Shown: positions 58,562-64,000 of the stretch, in pieces
Position numbering within the stretch: position 1 is the first letter of the stretch
Layout: every line of letters starts with the position of its first letter
Source of the DNA: Planctomycetota bacterium
GTDB lineage: Bacteria > Planctomycetota > UBA8742 > UBA2392
Length of the DNA: 64,000 nucleotides
Direction of reading: 5' to 3'
Assembly: GCA_027493625.1 (NCBI GenBank)
Contig: JAOSKM010000001.1
Span: forward strand, 1,748,657 to 1,812,656
Translations under genes and position numbers: made by a program
Notes under the pieces: model-generated
Told to the model about the DNA's origin: nothing
Databases searched by the model: none
What the model saw: only the letters and a program-made list of their open reading frames with translations

Positions 58562-60265
58562 ATGACGCGAACACTTGCCCGCTACCTGGTTGAAGAACGC
58601 GGTGTCCGCCAGGACAAGGTCGACAACCTGCTCAACAAGGCCAAGGAGTCCGGCGAGAAGCTGGATTCCGCACTGGTTGAGTCCGGCCTGCTGGGCGAAT
58701 CCGAGATGCTGCAGTTCTTCGCCGAGCAACTGGGTCTGCCCTACGAGGGCGACCTTTCGCAGTACAAGCCCCACCCCAAGTTCGCCGAGAACGTGCCGGT
58801 CGGCTTCGCGCGCAATTACAACCTGGTGGCGCTGGATGAAGTCGGCGGCAGCGTGCGCGTCGCCACCTGCCGGCCGCTCGACCTGTACCCGATGGACGAG
58901 CTGGCGAGCCTGCTGCACAAGCCCATTGAGCCGGTGCTGGCCCCGCGCGTCGAGATCAGCGAGCTGATCAACAAGACCTACGCCCAGAAGTCGGAGATGA
59001 GCGACGAGGTCGAGAACGAGCTCGAGCAGGCGGGCATGCTCGACTCGGACATCGAGTTCGACGAAAAAACCGACATCCTGAACATCGCCACCGCGGCGCC
59101 CATCATCAAGCTGGTGAACACCATCTTCAGCCAGTCGCTGCGCATGCGCGCCAGCGACATCCACATCCAGCCCAGCGAGCACAAGCTTCAGGTGCGCTAC
59201 CGCGTTGACGGCGTGCTGTACGACGTGATGACCCCCAGCAAGAAGCTGCAGGACGCCATCGTCGCGCGCATCAAGGTGATGGGAAAAATGGACATCGCCG
59301 AGCGCCGCCTGCCCCAGGACGGCCGCGCCAGCGTGAAGATGGGCGACGCCGAGATCGACCTGCGTATCAGCACCGTGCCCACCAACTTCGGCGAACGCGT
59401 GGTGATTCGTCTGCTCGAGAAGAACAACAAGCAGTTCCACCTGGCCGACATCGGCTTCATGCCCGACAACGAGGAGATGTTCAACACCTACCTCGAGTAC
59501 TCCAACGGCATCATCCTGCTGACCGGCCCCACCGGCTCAGGCAAGACCACCACGCTGTACGCGGCGATCGGCAACATCAATCGGCCGGACATCAACATCC
59601 TCACCATCGAGGACCCGATCGAATACCAGATGCCGGGCGCCAGCCAGGTCGAGGTGAACGAGAAGAAGGGCCTGACGTTCGCCAAGGCGCTGCGCAGCTT
59701 CGTGCGCCAGGACCCGGACGTGATCCTGGTCGGCGAGATCCGAGACCTTGAGACCGCGCACATCGCCATCCAGTCGGCGCTGACGGGCCACCTGGTGTTC
59801 AGCACGCTGCACACCAATGACGCGCCCTCCACCGTGACGCGACTGGTGGACCTGGGGGTGGAGCCCTTCCTCGTTTCCAGCTCCGTGATCTGCGTGGCCG
59901 CCCAGCGCCTGGTGCGCCGCATCTGCAAGGAGTGCAAGTCGCAGTACGTGCCCGACGAGCGCGAGCTGCGCGGCTTCGACCTGACCATCCGGGACATCCC
60001 CGACGGCCACCTCTGGCACGGCCGTGGCTGCGAGGCCTGCTTCAAGACCGGCTACACGGGCCGAACGGCGATCCACGAGGTCATGCCGATCACCGAGCAC
60101 ATCAAGCAGCAGATCGTGGACAAGGTGGCGGCCGGCGAGATCAAGCGCGACGCGGTGAAGAGCGGCGGCCTGCGCACCCTGCGCATGGACGGCATCCGCA
60201 AGGCGCTGCTGGGGCAGACCACACTGGAAGAAATCGCCACCATCACCCAGCGCGACACGTTCTAG
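58562..60265 (+). CDS. GspE/PilB-type secretion or pilus assembly ATPase
   Basis: A 567-residue hexameric ATPase that drives type II secretion or type IV pilus extension. It has an N-terminal MshEN-type domain (about 1-140), then the catalytic core: RASDIHIQPSEHKLQVRYRV, Walker [16 protein letters not shown] (near 325), the Asp box LTIEDPIEYQ, Walker B RQDPDVILVGEIRD and a C4 zinc site (CKECKSQY, GCEACFKTGYTGR). All motifs are intact. I chose the ATG at 58562 with GAGGAAG before it. The rest of the machinery is not in the window, so secretion and pilus roles cannot be told apart. Confidence 0.93.
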   Translation: MTRTLARYLVEERGVRQDKVDNLLNKAKESGEKLDSALVESGLLGESEMLQFFAEQLGLPYEGDLSQYKPHPKFAENVPVGFARNYNLVALDEVGGSVRVATCRPLDLYPMDELASLLHKPIEPVLAPRVEISELINKTYAQKSEMSDEVENELEQAGMLDSDIEFDEKTDILNIATAAPIIKLVNTIFSQSLRMRASDIHIQPSEHKLQVRYRVDGVLYDVMTPSKKLQDAIVARIKVMGKMDIAERRLPQDGRASVKMGDAEIDLRISTVPTNFGERVVIRLLEKNNKQFHLADIGFMPDNEEMFNTYLEYSNGIILLTGPTGSGKTTTLYAAIGNINRPDINILTIEDPIEYQMPGASQVEVNEKKGLTFAKALRSFVRQDPDVILVGEIRDLETAHIAIQSALTGHLVFSTLHTNDAPSTVTRLVDLGVEPFLVSSSVICVAAQRLVRRICKECKSQYVPDERELRGFDLTIRDIPDGHLWHGRGCEACFKTGYTGRTAIHEVMPITEHIKQQIVDKVAAGEIKRDAVKSGGLRTLRMDGIRKALLGQTTLEEIATITQRDTF

Positions 60266-60292
60266 CAGCATTCGCAGTGCGAACTCTCTGGT

Positions 60293-60326
60293 GGGCCCGA
60301 CAATCCTGTCGGGCCCGCCCTTTTTT
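60293..60326 (+). terminator. Rho-independent terminator after the GspE/PilB gene
   Basis: A perfect 10-bp stem (60293-60302 with 60307-60316) around a four-base loop, followed by CCC and six T. Confidence 0.9.
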
Positions 60327-60395
60327 GTGTTCCAATTCTCGGGCGATTTGCAGAAACTATTCAGGACAACAAGCAAGACTGAGACGGGAGGTGCC

Positions 60396-61307
60396 ATGCT
60401 TGGGCAAGTGAACGTGCCGGTACTCGCCTGTCTCGGCCTGTTGGTTCTCCTGGTCGCGGTATCCTTGTTCCAGATCGCCCGCCCTAAGAAGCCCGGTACA
60501 ACCAATTGGGAAACGCCGGCAAAGCAATCCGGCACGGATGCTAAGTGGAAGTGGTTGGCATTGGGGTTGGCAGGCTGGGCGCTGTTCAGCGGCGGTCGGT
60601 TCTTCTCATTTACGAATGACGTTGAGTTCACGTCCACGTCCGCGGACGGAAGCGTCAGGACACATGAGGTACAGCTTCCGCATAACGGTGCCGCAGTCAA
60701 AGCCAGGTTTCTGCTGCCGGACGGTTCGCCCGCCCAGGGCGGGTTGGCGCATGTGGAACGCAACACACCGAAGTTGGGTGGCTCATACGAGTTCAGCCGG
60801 TTTTCCGCTGCGGATGAGTCCGGCACCGTGCTTGTGAGCCACTACGAGGAGTGGCTATCCACCTTCAAGGTTGCCGAACCGACGCCTTACACCGTGCGGT
60901 TCATGTACAGAGACGACCTCTCAAACACCGTCTACCTGTACGAGAATCAGCTACCGGCGGACGGGGAACGACTACGGGATATCGGCGACATCAAGCTGGG
61001 CGAGACGGGGCATGACCTGACTTTCAAGTTGTACCTGAACGGTGAGCCATACACCGGACGAGCGACAATTCGAGGTTGGGATTCGGAGTCGCCCTTTGCT
61101 CCAAGGCTGACGGGAACGGGCGATACATACCGTATCGTTGGAATTCCCACCGTCGAAGAAGGCGGCAAGCACCAGCTCTCGTTCAACATTCAACTACTGG
61201 ACGCGCGGTACCCGAACGGCGCGAACGTCAGTCGCCTGATCCTTCTGGAAGCAGGTAAGAAGCTGGAACGGGTGGCCGTAATCACCGAAAACTTCCGCAT
61301 CGATTGA
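60396..61307 (+). CDS. Single-pass membrane protein with beta-rich extracytoplasmic part, unknown
   Basis: A 303-residue protein. One helix at the N-terminus (VLACLGLLVLLVAVSLF, about 9-25) and a second hydrophobic stretch (WLALGLAGWALFSGG, about 51-65) precede a beta-rich region reminiscent of carboxypeptidase-regulatory or Ig-like folds (VKARFLLPDGSPAQGGLAHV, LYLNGEPYTGRATIRGW). No enzyme motif. GGGAGG lies just before the ATG. The gene is noticeably less GC-rich than its neighbours and uses more A/T-ending codons, which may mean transfer. Confidence 0.7.
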   Translation: MLGQVNVPVLACLGLLVLLVAVSLFQIARPKKPGTTNWETPAKQSGTDAKWKWLALGLAGWALFSGGRFFSFTNDVEFTSTSADGSVRTHEVQLPHNGAAVKARFLLPDGSPAQGGLAHVERNTPKLGGSYEFSRFSAADESGTVLVSHYEEWLSTFKVAEPTPYTVRFMYRDDLSNTVYLYENQLPADGERLRDIGDIKLGETGHDLTFKLYLNGEPYTGRATIRGWDSESPFAPRLTGTGDTYRIVGIPTVEEGGKHQLSFNIQLLDARYPNGANVSRLILLEAGKKLERVAVITENFRID

Positions 61308-61368
61308 CGGCACTTGCATCGGCCCGGGCAAACGCGAGAATTGACGGCCTGCCTCGGGACCCGGTCAC

Positions 61369-64000
61369 ATGCCTTCAGAAGAAACCAAGCGGCGCGGACG
61401 CGTCACACAGTCTTTGTTGCGCGCGCGCAGCGTCCAGCTCGGCATGCTTCCGCCGCCGCCGAAACTGGAGGGCGTCGACATCGACGTCTTCTACGAGGCC
61501 TGTGACGAACTCGGCGGCGACTTCTACGACTTCGTAACCGTCAGCCCCACTGAGCTCGGTATCGTGCTCGCCGACGTTTCCGGCCACGGGCTGGATGCCG
61601 CGCTGATGATGGCGGCCGCCAAGAAGACCCTTCAGATTCACGCGCGCCGCTCCAGTTCGCCGGCGGAGGTGCTGATCGCCGCCTGTGAGGACCTGGCCGA
61701 CGACCTGCCCAAGGGCAGCTTCATCACGGTGTGGTACGGCGTGCTGAATTCGGAAACCGGCCAGCTGCGCTACGCCAGCGCGGGCCACAACCCGCTGATT
61801 CTGCGCAGGCAGGGCTCAAGCCAGGTCAGCCGCCACTCCGCCAAGGGCGTGGTGCTGGGCTCGGTGTTCCTGAAGGCGATGCAGGAAGGCCTTGAAGAGC
61901 AATCGCTTCAGCTTCAGCACGGCGACACCGTGCTGCTCTACACCGACGGTGTCACGGAGGCTGCCCGCCCCGACGACGAGCAGTTCGGGCTCGATCGCCT
62001 GGGCGGCGTGGTGGCGAAAGCAGAAACCGCCGACAGCGCCGTCCTGCTGGCGGGCGTGCTCGAAGAATTGAAAGGCTTCTGCGCCGGCCGCGTCTGGGAA
62101 GACGACGTTACGCTGCTCGGCTTCCGCTTCCTGGGAAACCCGGAGGCCAAGCCGGTCTGGCGCCAGAAGATCGACACCAACCTGCTGCCGCGCTCGGACT
62201 CGTTCATCGCCCGCGAAGACGAAAGCGCCGAGATCCGCACGCACATCGAGAACGGCCGGCGCATCGTCGCCATCGTGGGCGTGGCGGGCCTCGGCAAAAC
62301 GCGCCTGGCGCTGGAGAGCGCGCGGGCGCTGGGCCGCGACTACCCCGGCGGCGTGTGGATGGTGCAGCTCGCGGCCTGCCGCGACGAGGCCGCGCTGTTC
62401 AATGAAGTCGCCGCCAACCTGCGCCTCACCATGAACGGCAGCGAGTCGCCCGCCCAGCAGTTGGGCCGCATGCTGGGGCTGCGCGGCCCCACACTGATGG
62501 TGCTGGACAACGCCGAGGGCGTGATTGAGCCGCTGCGCGGCGTGCTGCAGCGCTGGCAGGTGCTGGCGCCCGAGCTGGTCTGCATCGTCACCAGCCAGAT
62601 CCGCCCCGCCGTGCGCGGCGTACCGGAGATCGCGCTGCGCCCGCTGTCGCTGCCGGCCAAGCCCTCCAGCGACCCGGAAGTCGCCGGCGGGTACGCGGCG
62701 GTGAAACTGTTCGTGGACCGCGCCAGGCGCGCCAGCCCCGAGTTTGCCCTGACGCGCGACAACGTGGCGGATGTGCTCGGCATCTGCTCCGAGCTCGGCT
62801 GCATGCCGCTGGCGCTTGAGCTGGCGGCGTCGCGCATGCACGTGCTGACGCCGCGCAAGGTGCTGCAGCAGCTGCGCAACCCGTCGTCTCGCGTGGCGGT
62901 GATGCGCGCCCGCAGCGAAGGCCTGGCCTCGCCCTACTCCTCGATGCGCGAGGCCCTGGAATGGAGTTTCGGCTACCTGGAAGACTGGGAGCTGGACGCC
63001 TTCCGCCAGCTCTGCGTGTTCGCCGGCGGCTGCTACCTCGAGGCCGTCGAGAAGGTGGTGCAGGTGCCCGGCCGCGAGGCGCAGCAGGGCGCGCTGGACG
63101 CCATCGAGGCGCTGCTGGACAAAAGCTTCCTGTGGCGAGAGGCCACGCCCTACGGCACGCGCTTCCATGCCTTCTCGGCGCTGAGTGAGTTCGCCCGCCA
63201 GCTCGGCGAGCCCGACCCGGCGCCAGAGGCCGTCAAGCGCCACATCGCGTACTTCACAGCCTACGCCGACCACTGGCAGGAGCGCTTCAACGGCCCCGAT
63301 TTCATCGAGTCCAACGACCGCCTGTCGCTCGACCGCGCCAACCTGCTGGCCGCCGCGGACGCAGCCATCGCCGCCCGCGACATCGACTCCGCGGCCGTGC
63401 TGCTGAGCGCGGTGCGCGCCATCAGCGCGCGGCAGGGCGGCTCGGCCGACGTGTTGCCGCGTGTGCGCGCCGCGATTGACGCGTGCCGCAAGTGCAGCCC
63501 GGGGCTGCTGGCTTCGCTGCTGAACGTGCAGAGCACCGCCCTGCTGATGCTGGGTGATCCCCATGAGGCGCTGCGCACGTCGCGCCGCGCGTTCGCGCTG
63601 GTGAAGGACGAGCCGGATTCGCTGGCGCGCGCGCAGGCGGCCTACGCCGTGGCGCACCTGCAGAGCACGCTCGGCGAGGAAGAAGAAGCCGACACCGGCA
63701 TGCGCCGGGCGATCGAGGCGCTGAAGCGTCTCGGCAAGCTGGAACAGGCCGCGCGCGGCCACATGGTGCTGGCCGGGATGCGCGCACGCCAGCAGCGCAT
63801 CGAGGAAGCGCTGAAAGAGTACGAGGTCGCCGAGCAGATGTCCCGCGAGGTGGACAGCCGCTTCAACCTGCTGGGTGTAAGCGTGATGCGCGCCTCGGCC
63901 TACATTGCGTTGGGCCGGCTGGATGACGCCTGGGCCGCGCTGGATGCCGGCGAGAAGCAGGCCGTTCGGCTGGGCTTCACCGAGGGCCTGATCCACTGCA
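61369..64000 (+). CDS. PP2C (SpoIIE/RsbU-type) phosphatase fused to STAND ATPase and TPR repeats; 3' end outside window
   Basis: At least 877 residues, open to the window edge. Residues about 20-250 form a SpoIIE/RsbU-like PP2C phosphatase (DELGGDFYDF, VLADVSGHGLDAALMM, DTVLLYTDGVTEAARPDDEQ). From about 290 a STAND-type P-loop ATPase follows: Walker A GVAGLGKTRLA (K310), Walker B LMVLDNAE (D380), the sensor-like SQIRP and the GxP-like CMPLALELAASR. A winged-helix-like segment and TPR-like helices continue to the end. Such phosphatases normally act in partner-switching control of sigma factors; the ATPase-TPR part would be the signal input. The start ATG is chosen for the domain boundary. No anti-sigma partner is visible next to it. 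Confidence 0.88.
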   Translation, partial: MPSEETKRRGRVTQSLLRARSVQLGMLPPPPKLEGVDIDVFYEACDELGGDFYDFVTVSPTELGIVLADVSGHGLDAALMMAAAKKTLQIHARRSSSPAEVLIAACEDLADDLPKGSFITVWYGVLNSETGQLRYASAGHNPLILRRQGSSQVSRHSAKGVVLGSVFLKAMQEGLEEQSLQLQHGDTVLLYTDGVTEAARPDDEQFGLDRLGGVVAKAETADSAVLLAGVLEELKGFCAGRVWEDDVTLLGFRFLGNPEAKPVWRQKIDTNLLPRSDSFIAREDESAEIRTHIENGRRIVAIVGVAGLGKTRLALESARALGRDYPGGVWMVQLAACRDEAALFNEVAANLRLTMNGSESPAQQLGRMLGLRGPTLMVLDNAEGVIEPLRGVLQRWQVLAPELVCIVTSQIRPAVRGVPEIALRPLSLPAKPSSDPEVAGGYAAVKLFVDRARRASPEFALTRDNVADVLGICSELGCMPLALELAASRMHVLTPRKVLQQLRNPSSRVAVMRARSEGLASPYSSMREALEWSFGYLEDWELDAFRQLCVFAGGCYLEAVEKVVQVPGREAQQGALDAIEALLDKSFLWREATPYGTRFHAFSALSEFARQLGEPDPAPEAVKRHIAYFTAYADHWQERFNGPDFIESNDRLSLDRANLLAAADAAIAARDIDSAAVLLSAVRAISARQGGSADVLPRVRAAIDACRKCSPGLLASLLNVQSTALLMLGDPHEALRTSRRAFALVKDEPDSLARAQAAYAVAHLQSTLGEEEEADTGMRRAIEALKRLGKLEQAARGHMVLAGMRARQQRIEEALKEYEVAEQMSREVDSRFNLLGVSVMRASAYIALGRLDDAWAALDAGEKQAVRLGFTEGLIHC

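Noticed and set aside
61816..63996. 726-codon minus-strand frame opposite the PP2C-STAND gene
   Set aside because: The plus strand has phosphatase and P-loop motifs; the minus frame is rich in His, Gln and Arg, typical of an antisense shadow.

Overview
The window is GC-rich bacterial chromosome and most likely comes from a planctomycete (Planctomycetota). The evidence is a DUF1549/DUF1553 protein, a zinc-finger (MJ0042-type) membrane protein with a long Pro-Glu repeat, several Hanks-type kinases, a PP2C-STAND fusion, BatA/DUF58 genes, and a thioredoxin-PDZ protein of a type I associate with this phylum. The assignment is inference from gene content. No rRNA or tRNA gene was recognised.

Layout. 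1-7.7 kb: leuB (cut by the window edge), an M48 membrane protease, then tig, clpP, a TPR gene and clpX on the minus strand; the TPR gene sits between clpP and clpX. 7.9-15.7 kb: an FHA-kinase with a coupled TetR regulator, mreBCD, a zinc-ribbon/Pro-Glu-repeat membrane protein and a lipoprotein. 15.7-23.4 kb: membrane redoxin, MOSC protein, radical SAM/B12 protein, ispD, eno and a second kinase. 23.7-30.6 kb: a pentaheme cytochrome next to an outer-membrane barrel, then a three-gene envelope cluster. 30.8-36.9 kb: BatA-like, DUF58, UbiB-like kinase, a thioredoxin-PDZ protein with two in-frame TGA codons, and a LURP-one protein. 36.9-40.1 kb: DUF1549/1553 gene followed by an IS110-family element. 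40.1-47.9 kb: CDF transporter, small genes, rnpA, priA, and an ECF sigma/anti-sigma pair. 48.0-55.9 kb: sensor kinase, secreted protein, urocanase, toxin-antitoxin pair, glyoxalase-like gene, and a polytopic membrane protein. 56.0-64 kb: cold-shock protein, DUF502, GspE/PilB ATPase, and a PP2C-STAND-TPR regulator running off the end.

Two things stand out. First, the thioredoxin-PDZ gene at 34930-36177 stays open through two TGA codons placed exactly where a CxxC active site belongs (U-V-P-U), with a SECIS-like hairpin downstream; this reads as a diselenide-type selenoprotein. The redoxin at 15759-16528 has a TGA at the first position of a WCPYC-like motif, also with a SECIS-like hairpin. Second, at least ten intergenic hairpins built from short tandem repeats (often heptamers), each with a different unit, lie between genes, often touching stop codons. 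One lies inside priA and adds about 25 codons without breaking the frame.

Seven genes contain single-nucleotide frameshifts, several in homopolymer runs, so assembly indels are likely and those genes are annotated as whole genes with a flagged shift. The two TGA codons of the thioredoxin-PDZ gene are not explained by indels.
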